Shown: positions 1-9,684, numbered from the stretch's first letter. The stretch is DNA of 64,000 bases from Winogradskyella wandonensis (GCF_004346845.1 NZ_SMGI01000006.1:1-64000), one strand, 5' to 3'. The notes: generated by a model not told the origin, from the letters alone. Made by a program: numbers and translations.

Positions 1-506
1 CTAATAGTATGGAAGAAAACACGAGTTATCCTTTAATTATTTACACCTCTGAGGATGGCGATAATAGTATCAAAATCGACGAGCTCGTAAATATATCTTT
101 AGAACAAGACATTTTCTTGCATGATATAGAATTAGATTACTATCACGACTTCAAAAAAGGACACTTCGAGTTTTTCCTTAATGCGGGATATTACGATAAT
201 CGTTTTGAAATTGTATTTCATAACCCAAATGCAAGTCTAAGCACAGATGATGTTAATCTCAATGAAGATAAACTAGACGTGAGATATGCAAATAACATAG
301 ACAAACTCGTGCTTATCAATCCTCATGGATTACAAGTCAATGACATACAATTATTTAATATCCTAGGACAGCATGTCCTAAGTATTGAGGATATTAAATC
401 GGATAACCTATCACAATACAATGTTGGGAATTTAAATCCTGGGACTTATATCATTAAATTAAATACTGTAAGCGGTTCGGTATCTAAAAAAGTTTTGATT
501 AATTAA
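1..506 (+). CDS. T9SS-sorted secreted protein, 3' part only
   Basis: This is the C-terminal end of a larger protein. The reading frame is open to the window edge, so the internal ATG at 9 is not a real start. The last 70 or so residues form a type IX secretion (Por) C-terminal sorting domain: the segment around VQLFNILGQ-like text (here IQLFNILGQ), an NPGTYIIKL-like strand and the terminal KKVLIN are typical type A signals. Such proteins cross the outer membrane through T9SS and are usually anchored to surface lipopolysaccharide or released. The roughly 95 residues before it are acidic and of no family I recognise, so the cargo function is unknown. A hairpin terminator follows. Confidence 0.85.
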   Translation, partial: NSMEENTSYPLIIYTSEDGDNSIKIDELVNISLEQDIFLHDIELDYYHDFKKGHFEFFLNAGYYDNRFEIVFHNPNASLSTDDVNLNEDKLDVRYANNIDKLVLINPHGLQVNDIQLFNILGQHVLSIEDIKSDNLSQYNVGNLNPGTYIIKLNTVSGSVSKKVLIN

Positions 507-532
507 AGTTCTGCGGTTTACTTAACCCTCTC

Positions 533-570
533 AAAGAGGTTGTCTTTACTAGACAACCTCTTTTGTTTTT
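533..570 (+). terminator. Rho-independent terminator after the T9SS cargo gene
   Basis: A perfect 12-base stem (AAAGAGGTTGTC at 533-544 with GACAACCTCTTT at 552-563) surrounds a 7-base loop and is followed by a T-rich tail. It lies 27 bases after the stop codon. Confidence 0.9.
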
Positions 571-654
571 ATGGCACACCTAATTTTGATTGATTTTGCA
601 ATCAATAAATGATTATTTTAGAGCTTTAAATTTATAACTAATCCATTCTATAAA

Positions 655-3600
655 ATGAAAGCCAACGTCTTAACCAAAGTCCTAACCATAATCGTTCTTA
701 CAATAGGACTTCAAATAAATGCGCAAAAAGCTGATAAAAAAGAAGCTGATTCCACTAAAAAAGCCACAAAAGAATTACCACTTGAGCCAGAACGTAAAAT
801 ATCGTTCTCCACAAATAATGGCACATGGATATCGGTAGATGTTCACCCTGATGGAAAAACCATCATTTTTGACATGATGGGCGATTTATATACCATACCA
901 ATTTCTGGAGGAACAGCCACTCGCATTACAGAAGGAATGCCATACGATGTTCATCCAAGATATAGCCCTGACGGAAAATCTATTGTCTTCATTTCAGATA
1001 AGAGCGGTTCGGACAACGTCTGGACTATGGATTTAGAAACCAAAGAGCAAAAACAACTCACCAAAGACAAAAACAAATACCATGTAGCTGCCGTTTGGAG
1101 TCCTGATGGCGATTATATTGTTGGTACGCGAGGAAGGCGAAATATTAAACCATTCATTTTGCATAAAGATGGTGGTTCTGGCGCCGAACTCCTTTCAAAA
1201 AATAAAACGCAAAAACTTATTGACCCAGCCTTTAGTGCGGATGGCAATCATATTTATTTTTCGTCTCGTCGTGGTGCATGGGATTATAATGCACAATTAC
1301 CACAATATCAAATTGTAAGTTACGACCGTGAAGATGGTGATACCGAAACTATTACATCAAGATATGGCTCAGCTTTTACCCCAACATTTTCTAATGATGG
1401 TAATTATATGGTTTATGGTAGCCGTTTTGAAGAGCATACAGGATTAGTACTTAGGAATTTAAAAACTGGTGATGAACGTTGGTTAGCATATCCTGTTCAA
1501 AGGGATGAACAAGAATCTATTGCGCCGTTAGGCGTGCTTCCAGCAATGTCATTTACACCAGATAGTAAAAATTTAATTGCTTCTTATGGCGGAAAAATAT
1601 ATTCAATTTCTATTCAGAATAATAAAGCAAAAGAAATTCCATTTAAGGTTGATTTGGATTTAGATATGGGACCAAGAGTCTCTTTTAAATATCCCATTGA
1701 TGATAGCTCGGAAGGTATTGTAACTCAAATTCGTGATGCCGTTCCTTCACCTGATGGTTCTAAAATTGCATTTACAGCATTAAACCGTTTATATGTCATG
1801 AGTCTTCCTGATGGAACACCAAAACGATTAACAAAGCATAATTTTACAGAAGCACAGCCAACTTGGTCACCAGATGGCAAGCAAATAGCATTCACGACTT
1901 GGAAAAATGGTGGTGGACATCTTTACAAAGTCAATGCGACTGGTGGAAAATTAACACAACTAACTCAACAAACTGGGATTTACACAATGCCGGCTTGGTC
2001 ATATCAATCTAACAAAATAGCCTTTATAAAAGGGTCTGCACAGTCTTACAACGATGCTATCGGTCCTTTTGCTGCTGGAGCTTCAGATGAATTAGCTTGG
2101 ATATCTGCCGATGGTGGAAGCATCAATATTATTGACAAGACAAAGGGAAGAAATACACCACATTTCACAAAAATTAATGACAGAGTATATCTTAATCATG
2201 GTGGTAAAGGTCTAATTTCTATAAGATGGGATGGCACAGATGAAAAAGAACATCTTAAGTTAACAGGAATTAAAACTTATGGTTCTTCAGATGTATTCGG
2301 AATTGAGCACGATGTACATGCCGCAATGCCAACCCACGAAGAAGGATGGCGTGAAAATAATACAGCATCAAGACCAGCTGTAATTAAAATTTCGCCAGAT
2401 GGCACCCACGCGTTAACCAAGATTAATAACGATGTCTACACGGTTATCATTCCAAAAATTGGAACAACACCTTCTATTTCTTTAGCTAAAGCTGAAGGTG
2501 CTGCTTTCCCAGCAAACAAACTGACAATTATGGGAGGCGAATTTCCAGCTTGGTCTTCAAACAGTAAAAAAGTGCATTGGTCTTTAGGTGCTAGTCACTT
2601 CATTTATGATTTAGAAAAAGGAAAAGCTTTTGCAGACAGCCTAAAACTGGCAAAAAAGAAAGAAAAAGAACTAAAAGAAGTCGAAAAATCAAAAGATTCA
2701 ACTAAAACTGAGAAAAAGGAAGAAGAAAAGAAAAAGGAAAAGGCAGAGTTTAAAGCCGATGAATATAAAGTTGTTGTAAAATATGCTCGCTCTATTCCAA
2801 ATGGAAAAACACTTCTTAAAGGTGGACGTATTATTACCATGAATGGTAATGAAGTAATCGAAAATGGAGATGTTTTAATTGAAAATAACCGAATTGTAAA
2901 TGTTGGCGCTTCAGGAAGTTTTGTAGTACCTAGCGATACAAAAGTAATTGATGTTAGCGGAAAAACAATAACACCTGGTTTTGTTGATACTCACGCGCAC
3001 ATGTGGCCAAATTGGGGCGTACATAAAAATCAGATTTGGATATATTCTGCAAATCTCGCTTACGGTGTAACAACAACGAGAGACCCACAAACAGCAACTA
3101 CAGATGTATTAACGTATTCTGATATGGTCGATGCTGGCATGATGCATGGACCAAGAGTTTACAGTACAGGTCCAGGAGTCGGTTTTTGGGCTTATAACAT
3201 CGAAAGCTACGACCACGCAAAAGATGTGTTAAAACAATACAGCGAGTACTACAATACCAAGACCATAAAGATGTATTTGGTTGGTAATCGTCAACAACGT
3301 CAATGGGTGATTAAAGCATGTAAAGAGTTAGAATTAATGCCTACAACAGAAGGTGGTTTAGACTTTAAGCAAAACATGGTAAATCTCATAGATGGTTATC
3401 CTGGGCACGAGCACTCCTTCCCTATTTATCCAATCTATGATGATGTCATTAAAACTGTAGCAGAATCTCAAATGGCAGTTACGCCAACATTACTGGTGTC
3501 TTACGGTGGTCCTTGGGCTGAAAATTATTTCTACTCAAGAGAAAATCCTTATGGTGACAAAAAACTACAATATTTTACGCCTTATGAAGAATTAGCTCAA

Positions 3601-4059
3601 AAATCTAGAAGACGTCCAGGATGGTTTATGGATGAAGAACATGTGTTTCAGAAGCATGCCGAATTTATGAAAGACCTTATTGAAGCTGATGGTATTGGTG
3701 GCGTAGGAAGTCATGGCCAATTACAAGGTTTAGGCTTTCATTGGGAACTCTGGGCAGTGGCTAGCGGAGGAATGAGTAACATGGATGCTTTAAAAATAGC
3801 GACTATTAAAGGAACTGAAGCTTTAGGCTTAGATAAAGATTTAGGTAGTATTGAAACAGGTAAAATTGCTGATATCTTGATTATGGATAAAAATCCATTA
3901 GACAATTTACGTAACACAAATACGTTAACGCATGTTGTAAAAAACGGAATTGTTTATGATGCAAATACGCTTGATGAAGTAGCGCCAGTAGCAAAGAAAG
4001 CCGATAAATTTAATTGGCAAACTAAGCGTCCTAATAATCTACCAGGTGTGAAAAACTAA
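655..4059 (+). CDS. Secreted TolB-like propeller / amidohydrolase fusion
   Basis: This 1134-residue exported protein combines two modules. Residues 1-23 are a signal peptide ending QINAQ. Residues of about 45-650 carry repeated WD40-like PD40 strands of the TolB type (YSPDGKSIVF, WSPDGKQIAF and similar). A lysine/glutamate-rich linker spans about 662-702. Residues of about 710-1110 are an amidohydrolase domain with the metal-binding HAH at 780-782, an EHS motif and a late GSHGQ segment. Amidohydrolases hydrolyse C-N bonds of cyclic amides or peptides, and the propeller probably binds substrate or acts as a lid. The substrate cannot be told from sequence. It stands alone between two terminators. 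The two-domain arrangement is known in Bacteroidota and Proteobacteria. Confidence 0.85.
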   Translation: MKANVLTKVLTIIVLTIGLQINAQKADKKEADSTKKATKELPLEPERKISFSTNNGTWISVDVHPDGKTIIFDMMGDLYTIPISGGTATRITEGMPYDVHPRYSPDGKSIVFISDKSGSDNVWTMDLETKEQKQLTKDKNKYHVAAVWSPDGDYIVGTRGRRNIKPFILHKDGGSGAELLSKNKTQKLIDPAFSADGNHIYFSSRRGAWDYNAQLPQYQIVSYDREDGDTETITSRYGSAFTPTFSNDGNYMVYGSRFEEHTGLVLRNLKTGDERWLAYPVQRDEQESIAPLGVLPAMSFTPDSKNLIASYGGKIYSISIQNNKAKEIPFKVDLDLDMGPRVSFKYPIDDSSEGIVTQIRDAVPSPDGSKIAFTALNRLYVMSLPDGTPKRLTKHNFTEAQPTWSPDGKQIAFTTWKNGGGHLYKVNATGGKLTQLTQQTGIYTMPAWSYQSNKIAFIKGSAQSYNDAIGPFAAGASDELAWISADGGSINIIDKTKGRNTPHFTKINDRVYLNHGGKGLISIRWDGTDEKEHLKLTGIKTYGSSDVFGIEHDVHAAMPTHEEGWRENNTASRPAVIKISPDGTHALTKINNDVYTVIIPKIGTTPSISLAKAEGAAFPANKLTIMGGEFPAWSSNSKKVHWSLGASHFIYDLEKGKAFADSLKLAKKKEKELKEVEKSKDSTKTEKKEEEKKKEKAEFKADEYKVVVKYARSIPNGKTLLKGGRIITMNGNEVIENGDVLIENNRIVNVGASGSFVVPSDTKVIDVSGKTITPGFVDTHAHMWPNWGVHKNQIWIYSANLAYGVTTTRDPQTATTDVLTYSDMVDAGMMHGPRVYSTGPGVGFWAYNIESYDHAKDVLKQYSEYYNTKTIKMYLVGNRQQRQWVIKACKELELMPTTEGGLDFKQNMVNLIDGYPGHEHSFPIYPIYDDVIKTVAESQMAVTPTLLVSYGGPWAENYFYSRENPYGDKKLQYFTPYEELAQKSRRRPGWFMDEEHVFQKHAEFMKDLIEADGIGGVGSHGQLQGLGFHWELWAVASGGMSNMDALKIATIKGTEALGLDKDLGSIETGKIADILIMDKNPLDNLRNTNTLTHVVKNGIVYDANTLDEVAPVAKKADKFNWQTKRPNNLPGVKN

Positions 4060-4084
4060 TTCATTTAGTCAATAGAATATTTAA

Positions 4085-4112
4085 GAGACTGTCAATTTGT
4101 GGCAGTCTTTTT
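4085..4112. terminator. Bidirectional terminator between the amidohydrolase gene and hisS
   Basis: AGACTG at 4086-4091 pairs with CAGTCT at 4103-4108. A T-run follows on the plus strand and weaker A/T tracts serve the other strand. It sits between convergent genes. Confidence 0.7.
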
Positions 4113-5494
4113 TATTTTAATTTAGAAATTAACTCGTTAAGACTAACTGCTTCTTGTTCTCCAGAAGCCATATTCTTTAATGTAAAACTATTAGATTTTA
4201 ATTCCTCTTCACCTACCAAAACCACAAACGGTATTTCGCGTTTATTAGCGTAATTCATTTGCTTTTTCATCTGCTTCCCAGAAGTTATCCAATCTGGATA
4301 CAATTCTGCTTTAATACCTTCGTTTCTTAATGCAGTGACAGCTTTCAGAGAAGACATTGCTTCTTCTTCTCCAAAATTGATGAATAATACTTTCGTATTT
4401 TCTTTTACAGATTCTGGGAATAAATTGAGTTCTTCTAACACTAAGTAAATACGGTCTAAGCCAAAGCTAATACCAACGCCACTCATATTTTTTAAACCAA
4501 AAATCCCCGTTAAATCATCGTATCGACCACCGCCACCAATCGAGCCTATGTTTACACCTTCTGGTGCAGAGACTTCAAAAATAGCGCCTGTGTAATAATT
4601 TAATCCGCGAGCAAGTGTAACATCTAGTTGAAGTTTTGCAGTTTTTAATTCTAGTGAAGAAATGGCTTTGTTTATAAACTCTAATTCTTCTATTCCTTTT
4701 ATTCCAACTTCCGAAATGCTTAAAATAGATTTTAAACTTTCGATTTGAGAACCAAAATCACCCGAAAGTGTAAATAAAGGTTGAAGCTTGTCTATGCCTT
4801 CTTGAGAAATTCCTTTGCCAAACATTTCTTCCTTGACCTTCTCCTCGCCTATTTTATCGAGTTTATCGAGAGCCACCGTAAAATCTATGAGTTTATCTTG
4901 AGCACCGATAACCTCAGCAATACCAGATAAAATTTTACGATTATTGATTTTAATCGTTGTGCCTTTTAAATTTAAAGCCGAAAAAACTGCATCGTAAAGT
5001 TGAATAAATTCAACCTCTTGAAATAAAGACGTACTGCCAATAACATCTGCATCACACTGATAAAATTCCCTGAATCGTCCTTTTTGCGGACGGTCTGCAC
5101 GCCATACTGGCTGAATTTGATAACGCTTAAACGGAAACTCAATCTCATTTTGGTGTTGTACTACATAACGTGCAAAAGGTACAGTTAAGTCGTAACGAAG
5201 GGCTTTTTCTGAGATATGTGGAGTTAATTTATTGGAATCTTTATCCAAGTAAAAACGATTGTCGACTTTAGATAGATAATCACCCGAATTCAATATTTTA
5301 AAAATCAAACGGTCACCTTCATCGCCATACTTGCCCATCAAGGTTTCAGAATTTTCGAAACTTGGGGTTTCTATGGGTTGAAATCCATAAACTTGAAACT
5401 GAGACTTAATCGTATCAAAAATATAGTTACGTTTTGCTACAGTTTCAGAATTAAAATCTCTAGTTCCTTTTGGTATGCTTGGTTTTTGTGCCAT
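4112..5494 (-). CDS. hisS: Histidyl-tRNA synthetase
   Basis: This cytoplasmic class II aminoacyl-tRNA synthetase charges tRNA-His. The protein is about 460 residues, a normal HisRS length. The sequence shows the N-terminal PKGTRDF motif, the motif 2 region [14 protein letters not shown], the histidine-A element [15 protein letters not shown], the GGGGRYDDL motif and a C-terminal anticodon-binding domain ([29 protein letters not shown]). The open frame could begin 15 bases upstream, but that codon is TTG. I chose the ATG at 5494 because it gives the usual [14 protein letters not shown] start. The gene is monocistronic and converges on the amidohydrolase gene. Confidence 0.97.
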   Translation of the reverse strand: MAQKPSIPKGTRDFNSETVAKRNYIFDTIKSQFQVYGFQPIETPSFENSETLMGKYGDEGDRLIFKILNSGDYLSKVDNRFYLDKDSNKLTPHISEKALRYDLTVPFARYVVQHQNEIEFPFKRYQIQPVWRADRPQKGRFREFYQCDADVIGSTSLFQEVEFIQLYDAVFSALNLKGTTIKINNRKILSGIAEVIGAQDKLIDFTVALDKLDKIGEEKVKEEMFGKGISQEGIDKLQPLFTLSGDFGSQIESLKSILSISEVGIKGIEELEFINKAISSLELKTAKLQLDVTLARGLNYYTGAIFEVSAPEGVNIGSIGGGGRYDDLTGIFGLKNMSGVGISFGLDRIYLVLEELNLFPESVKENTKVLFINFGEEEAMSSLKAVTALRNEGIKAELYPDWITSGKQMKKQMNYANKREIPFVVLVGEEELKSNSFTLKNMASGEQEAVSLNELISKLK

Positions 5495-5654
5495 ATCTAT
5501 TTTCTGCAAAGGCAGAAGGTCGTTTCGTTAATCTCAATTTGTCACAAAAATATTATAATTTTTAGAGGCAAAGCCAAGTAATTTCAAATTTGTAGTAACT
5601 TTATTGGCGTTTGGTAGTCTTATAGCAAACCGACGCAAACTCTTAAGCTAAAAA

Positions 5655-6899
5655 ATGAAAGTTTCTCTTTTTAAAGAAAATATAAAAATAGCCCTAGGTT
5701 CTATAAAAGGGCAACTTCTTAGAACGATACTTACTGTTGTGATTATTGGCATTGGTATTATGGCACTTGTTGGAATTTTAAGTGGTGTATCTGCTTTGGA
5801 AAACACCATTTCTAGTGACTTTTCCTCGATGGGTGCAAATACATTTAATATTCAACGCTACGAGTTTAATACCCAACGCCAAAGTAGTAGAGAACGTCAG
5901 AAAGTAAACCCTGTTATTACGTATAGAAATGTAAAAGATTTTCAGGATAATTATGATTTTCCGTTTACAAAGACCTCAGTCTCTTTTATAGGTACAAGAG
6001 CCGCTGAAATAAAAACAGATTCTGATAAAACAGATCCTGAAGTTACAGTCTTAGGTGCTAACGAGCATTTTTTAGAGAATTCTGGTTTAGAAGTTGAAGG
6101 TGGTCGTGGTTTTAATGTTTTTGATATTACAAATAATAATGCCGTTTGCGTGATTGGTAGTGATTTGGTGAAAGCCTTGTTTAAAGATGTTAACCCTGTT
6201 GGAAAAACCATTAGTGTTAGAGGTTCAAAGTTTAAAGTTATTGGGCATCTCAAAGAAAAAGGTGCCACTTTTGGAAATAACCAAGATTTAAGGGTTATCC
6301 TACCCATCCAAAAAGCCCGTTCAATTTTTACTAATCCTTTTATTAACTACAACCTTAGCATTAAAGTTGACAAAAAAGATATGCTTGAAGGCGCACAAGA
6401 TGATGCCGTTTTAACATTTCGAAATGTAAGAGGCCTTAACCCTGTTGAAGAAAATGATTTTGGCTTAGAACGTAGCGAAGATTTAATAAATAGAATAAGT
6501 AATATCTCTAGCTATCTCTATGTTGCTGCTTGGATTATAAGTATCATAACCATTTTTGGCTCCACCATAGCTCTAATGAACATAATGTTAGTATCTGTTA
6601 GTGAGCGTACACGAGAAATTGGAGTTAGAAAAGCTTTAGGAGCTAAGAGCAAAACTATAGCCGTTCAGTTTTTTATAGAAACTGTTGTTATCGGTCAATT
6701 AGGTGCTTTATTAGGAATCGTATTAGGGATTTTAATTGGTTGGTTACTTGCCACCGTTTTTGAACTTAATTTTTCTACGCCATGGTTTGCCATGTTTTGG
6801 GGTGTAACCATAGCATTTATAGTTGCAGTTGTCTCTGGTGTTTATCCTGCGACAAAAGCTGCTAAACTAGACCCGATAGAGTCGTTGCGCTATGAGTAG
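5655..6899 (+). CDS. MacB-like ABC transporter permease (FtsX family)
   Basis: This inner-membrane protein has the MacB/FtsX layout: one transmembrane helix near residues 17-40, a periplasmic MacB_PCD domain of about 230 residues, and three helices near 285-310, 335-365 and 375-400. The conserved SERTREIGVRKALGA segment lies in the first cytoplasmic loop and the end reads PATKAAKLDPIESLRYE. MacB-type permeases act as mechanotransmission proteins that export lipoproteins, peptides or drugs using a separate or fused ATPase. No ATPase or membrane-fusion partner is adjacent, so its partner must be encoded elsewhere. The substrate is unknown. Confidence 0.9.
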   Translation: MKVSLFKENIKIALGSIKGQLLRTILTVVIIGIGIMALVGILSGVSALENTISSDFSSMGANTFNIQRYEFNTQRQSSRERQKVNPVITYRNVKDFQDNYDFPFTKTSVSFIGTRAAEIKTDSDKTDPEVTVLGANEHFLENSGLEVEGGRGFNVFDITNNNAVCVIGSDLVKALFKDVNPVGKTISVRGSKFKVIGHLKEKGATFGNNQDLRVILPIQKARSIFTNPFINYNLSIKVDKKDMLEGAQDDAVLTFRNVRGLNPVEENDFGLERSEDLINRISNISSYLYVAAWIISIITIFGSTIALMNIMLVSVSERTREIGVRKALGAKSKTIAVQFFIETVVIGQLGALLGIVLGILIGWLLATVFELNFSTPWFAMFWGVTIAFIVAVVSGVYPATKAAKLDPIESLRYE

Positions 6900-6903
6900 C
6901 CAA

Positions 6904-7380
6904 TTACTTCTGCCCTATTAGTTTTTCGAAATACTGAAACAATTCGCCCTTGGTAATATTTGCGCCTTGCTGAATCAAGGTGAAAATATCCATAAGTTTA
7001 TCATCTGAGTAATCCTTTTTTGCATTATAAAATTCGATACTATCCGACAGCAAATTATCACGAAGCCATGCAAAACCATCTTTAGTAGTTAAATCGATTG
7101 CTTCATTATTAATCTTTAAGGCAATTAGATGCATGTCTTTTTCTTTACACTTAAACAAATGAAGCTGCTGCGGAGAGATATGCTCTAAATATTCAACTTT
7201 ATTTAATACACCATACCATACCAAATCACTAAAGACATCGAGCTCTTGCTCTGCGGCTTCAGGCTTGTTCTTTTTAATATCTTCCCATTCTTCAGCCGTA
7301 ATCGATTGCGTAGCTAAGAAGTTTATAAATTCTTGATGTAATTCTTCAAACTGTTCTTTTGTAAGTCTTGCGTATTTCAT
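6904..7380 (-). CDS. Conserved Flavobacteriia protein, possibly DUF6495
   Basis: This soluble, acidic 158-residue protein has no signal peptide or membrane segment. It is mainly predicted helical (LTKEQFEELHQEFINFLATQ, EEWEDIKKNKPE). From memory it resembles a small flavobacterial family annotated DUF6495, but I cannot confirm this. No catalytic motif is visible. It ends 4 bases from the convergent MacB-like permease gene and lies downstream of the GDPD gene, with a palindromic repeat element in between. Confidence 0.7.
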   Translation of the reverse strand: MKYARLTKEQFEELHQEFINFLATQSITAEEWEDIKKNKPEAAEQELDVFSDLVWYGVLNKVEYLEHISPQQLHLFKCKEKDMHLIALKINNEAIDLTTKDGFAWLRDNLLSDSIEFYNAKKDYSDDKLMDIFTLIQQGANITKGELFQYFEKLIGQK

Positions 7381-7388
7381 ATCACTAT

Positions 7389-7459
7389 TTGTTATTCTGA
7401 ACTGTTACACTGAACTTTCCTGTGCTGCGCATAGTCGAAGTATCGAAGTGTTGTTTCAG
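7389..7459. repeat. Palindromic intergenic repeat element
   Basis: The ends are inverted: GTTATTCTGAAC at the left and GTTTCAGAATCTCAAC at the right share an ATTCTGAA/TTCAGAAT core. Inside lie CACTGAAC and TCGAAGTG elements that also face each other. The same CACTGA...TCGAAGTG arrangement occurs in the hairpin at 35077-35141. Such short palindromes are common between flavobacterial genes. Confidence 0.6.
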
Positions 7460-7469
7460 AATCTCAACT

Positions 7470-8342
7470 TTACTTCTTTTCATTTTTTAAAGCCTTTGCC
7501 ACAGCAAACGGTCTATCCGTAGCAATCATATCTATACCTAATGCCATCCATTGATTGTATAGCGTATCACCTCGTGCTTCGGCACGCTTATCTAAATTCC
7601 CTAAAGTGCCTAACATTGCTAGTATATTATTATCGTGTAATTTAGTAAACAACGATTTATCCGATAAGCGTGTGCCAGTAAAGGCAATCATATTTTTGGT
7701 AGAAATTTCTGAAGCTAATAAAACCTCTAATTCTTGATGATTTCTTGCGGAAACAGACAGTAGCATATCTGGTGCTGTAGCATAAGCTGTTTTTGCCTGA
7801 GCCATATTGTAGGTGATAATGATGCACACGTCTTCTGCATTAGCATCTTTTATTGCCCTAATAACCTCTTTTTGAGGAACGCTACGTTTAATGTCTACGC
7901 TTAATACAACGTTATTTGCTTTACACCATTCTAAAACGTCTTTAAAGAGTGGTATTTTATAAGTGGTTTCGTTCCCAAAATCATCTACAAGATTATATGC
8001 TTTTAACTCGTTATACGTTTTATTTTTTACTAAACCAGAACCAGTTGTCGTTCTGTCTATAGAATTATCGTGCATTAAAACGAGTTGACCATCTTTAGTT
8101 TTGGCAACATCAATTTCGTAAATGGCCTCTAAACGCTCATTAACATATTGTATGGTCTCTAAGCAATTTTCAGGATAGTTCTTTATTGATTTTCCACCGC
8201 GATGCACACTAATTTTTGGTGCTTTATTGTTTGAGTAACGAAACGTTTCTAATAAAACAGAATCTTTTTTTAGAGTTTCTTTCTTTTCATTCTTACAACC
8301 TAAAAAAAGAAGAGTAAAAGATAAAATGTATAAAAAGCGCAT
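7470..8342 (-). CDS. Glycerophosphodiester phosphodiesterase-family lipoprotein
   Basis: This 290-residue lipoprotein has a lipobox ending at Cys16 (LLFLGC). The GDPD TIM-barrel motifs are present: HRGG starting at His47 followed by PEN, then YEIDVAKTKDGQLVLMHD with the catalytic and metal residues, and a DRTTTGSG loop. Late in the protein, MIATDRP closes the barrel. The family hydrolyses glycerophosphodiesters to glycerol-3-phosphate and an alcohol, releasing phosphate and glycerol from lipid head groups, probably at the periplasmic face or cell surface. The exact substrate is unknown. The neighbouring genes give no pathway hint. Confidence 0.9.
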   Translation of the reverse strand: MRFLYILSFTLLFLGCKNEKKETLKKDSVLLETFRYSNNKAPKISVHRGGKSIKNYPENCLETIQYVNERLEAIYEIDVAKTKDGQLVLMHDNSIDRTTTGSGLVKNKTYNELKAYNLVDDFGNETTYKIPLFKDVLEWCKANNVVLSVDIKRSVPQKEVIRAIKDANAEDVCIIITYNMAQAKTAYATAPDMLLSVSARNHQELEVLLASEISTKNMIAFTGTRLSDKSLFTKLHDNNILAMLGTLGNLDKRAEARGDTLYNQWMALGIDMIATDRPFAVAKALKNEKK

Positions 8343-8407
8343 ACTTATCTGTTGAAATTATTTTTTGATAGAAATATTAAAGCTAATAAAAAACTTCAAT
8401 TTGAAAG

Positions 8408-8473
8408 ATTCCGCTCTCCAGCGGAATTAGCTCAACTAAGCATTTTGAATTCGACGAAAGTCTTTTCAAAATG
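8408..8473. repeat. Pair of small hairpins upstream of the GDPD gene
   Basis: ATTCCGCT (8408-8415) pairs with AGCGGAAT (8420-8427), and CATTTTGAA (8441-8449) pairs with TTCAAAATG (8465-8473). The first resembles the CCGCA/TGCGG hairpin of the tandem repeat near 10.7 kb, so this may be a diverged copy of the same element. It lies between the rplI terminator and the GDPD start. Confidence 0.45.
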
Positions 8474-8486
8474 AGTTCTCGCTAAT

Positions 8487-8522
8487 AAAAAAACCGTCTA
8501 GCTTAAACTAAACGGTTTTTAA
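8487..8522 (-). terminator. Terminator of the rpsF-rpsR-rplI operon
   Basis: AAAAACCGT and ACGGTTTTT form a 9-base stem. Read on the minus strand it ends in a long T-run, 18 bases beyond the rplI stop codon. Confidence 0.85.
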
Positions 8523-8539
8523 AATTTTTATAGTTGAGA

Positions 8540-9001
8540 TTAAGCTTCTGCGACTACGTCGAAAGTAAAATCTACGGTTACAGATCTGTGTAATCTAATT
8601 GCAGCTTCGTACTGACCTAAACGCTTGATGTTTCCACCATTGATAGAAATAAATTTCTTATCTATATCGTGTCCTTGATCTTTAAGTGCAGCGGCTAAAT
8701 CCATATTGGTAATAGAACCAAATAGTTTGTCTCCAGCAGTTGCTCCTGTACCTGCCTTTGCAGGGATAGCGATTTGCAATTGTTTTAAAGCTTCCGCAGT
8801 TTTTTCTGCCTCAGCAATAATACTCTTTTCCTTGTAAGCTTTTTGCTTTAAATTTTCAGCCAATACTTTCTTTGCAGAAGCTGTCGCTAAAATTGCTTGC
8901 CCTTGAGGAATTAAAAAGTTTCTACCATAACCGTTCTTAACTGTTACAATATCGTCTTTAAATCCTAAATTCTCAACGTCTTGTTTTAATATAAGTTCCA
9001 T
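8540..9001 (-). CDS. rplI: 50S ribosomal protein L9
   Basis: This 153-residue protein is a large-subunit ribosomal protein that binds 23S rRNA near the L1 stalk and helps maintain the reading frame. The N-terminal signature MELILKQDVENLGFKDDIVTVKNGYGRNFLIPQ-type region is typical: the GYGRNFLIP loop is visible, followed by the long connecting helix of about residues 40-75 and a C-terminal rRNA-binding domain. Its length is normal. It is the last gene of the three-gene ribosomal operon, 13 bases after rpsR. Confidence 0.98.
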   Translation of the reverse strand: MELILKQDVENLGFKDDIVTVKNGYGRNFLIPQGQAILATASAKKVLAENLKQKAYKEKSIIAEAEKTAEALKQLQIAIPAKAGTGATAGDKLFGSITNMDLAAALKDQGHDIDKKFISINGGNIKRLGQYEAAIRLHRSVTVDFTFDVVAEA

Positions 9002-9014
9002 TGTTATGATAAAT

Positions 9015-9311
9015 TTATTTTAATAAATCAGCTACGTATGGCATTAAAGCCAAGTGTCTTGCTCTTTTTACTGCTACAGATACTTTTCTTTGATATTTTA
9101 AAGAAGTCCCTGTTAAACGTCTAGGTAATAATTTTCCTTGCTCGTTTACAAACTTTAATAAAAAGTCTGGATCTTTGTAATCTACGTACTTAATTCCAGA
9201 TTTTTTGAAACGGCAATACTTCTTGGTTTTAGACGTCTCTATATTTAACGGAGTAAGATATCTAATCTCTCCATCTTTTTTTCCTTTTGCTTGTTGTTCG
9301 ATAGATGCCAT
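9015..9311 (-). CDS. rpsR: 30S ribosomal protein S18
   Basis: This 98-residue small-subunit protein pairs with S6 on the 16S rRNA platform. The core ([20 protein letters not shown], then [34 protein letters not shown]) is standard S18. The first 25 residues are a lineage-specific extension common in Bacteroidota. It begins 2 bases after the rpsF stop codon, consistent with tight co-translation. Confidence 0.98.
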   Translation of the reverse strand: MASIEQQAKGKKDGEIRYLTPLNIETSKTKKYCRFKKSGIKYVDYKDPDFLLKFVNEQGKLLPRRLTGTSLKYQRKVSVAVKRARHLALMPYVADLLK

Positions 9312-9313
9312 AA

Positions 9314-9652
9314 TTACGCTTTTTGTTTGTTTCTTTCTCTTCTTCTCTCAGCCCAAGCCACAGCGTGCTTGTCTAACTTTACAGTTAAGTAACGCATAAA
9401 ACGCTCATCACGTCTAAACTCTAACTCTAAAGGCTCTATAACCTCGCCAGCAACAGTGTACTCAAATAAGTGATAAAATCCACTCTTTTTGTTTTGGATT
9501 GGATACGCTAACTTCTTTAGGCCCCAATCTTCTTTGGCTATCATCTTAGCTCCTTTAGAAACAAGAAAATCTTCGTATTTCTTTACTGTTTCCTTTATCT
9601 GGTCTTCAGATAAAACGGGATTTAAGATGAAAACAGTTTCATAATGATTCAT
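9314..9652 (-). CDS. rpsF: 30S ribosomal protein S6
   Basis: This 112-residue protein is the first gene of the operon. It shows the S6 pattern [18 protein letters not shown] at the start and the conserved [23 protein letters not shown] strand pair, then the [15 protein letters not shown] region. It binds 16S rRNA as a heterodimer with S18. A clear Bacteroidota-type promoter lies just upstream at 9685-9715. Confidence 0.98.
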   Translation of the reverse strand: MNHYETVFILNPVLSEDQIKETVKKYEDFLVSKGAKMIAKEDWGLKKLAYPIQNKKSGFYHLFEYTVAGEVIEPLELEFRRDERFMRYLTVKLDKHAVAWAERRRERNKQKA

Positions 9653-9684
9653 AATAAATTGTTTGTTTATTGTTAAAACGGGTG

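Noticed and set aside
2604..2840. Minus-strand ORF of 78 residues inside the amidohydrolase gene
   Set aside because: It is the antisense of the K/E-rich linker (hence F/S-rich) and has no family or start context.
5951..6307. Minus-strand ORF of 118 residues inside the permease gene
   Set aside because: It is a frame shadow of the periplasmic domain and shows no protein features.
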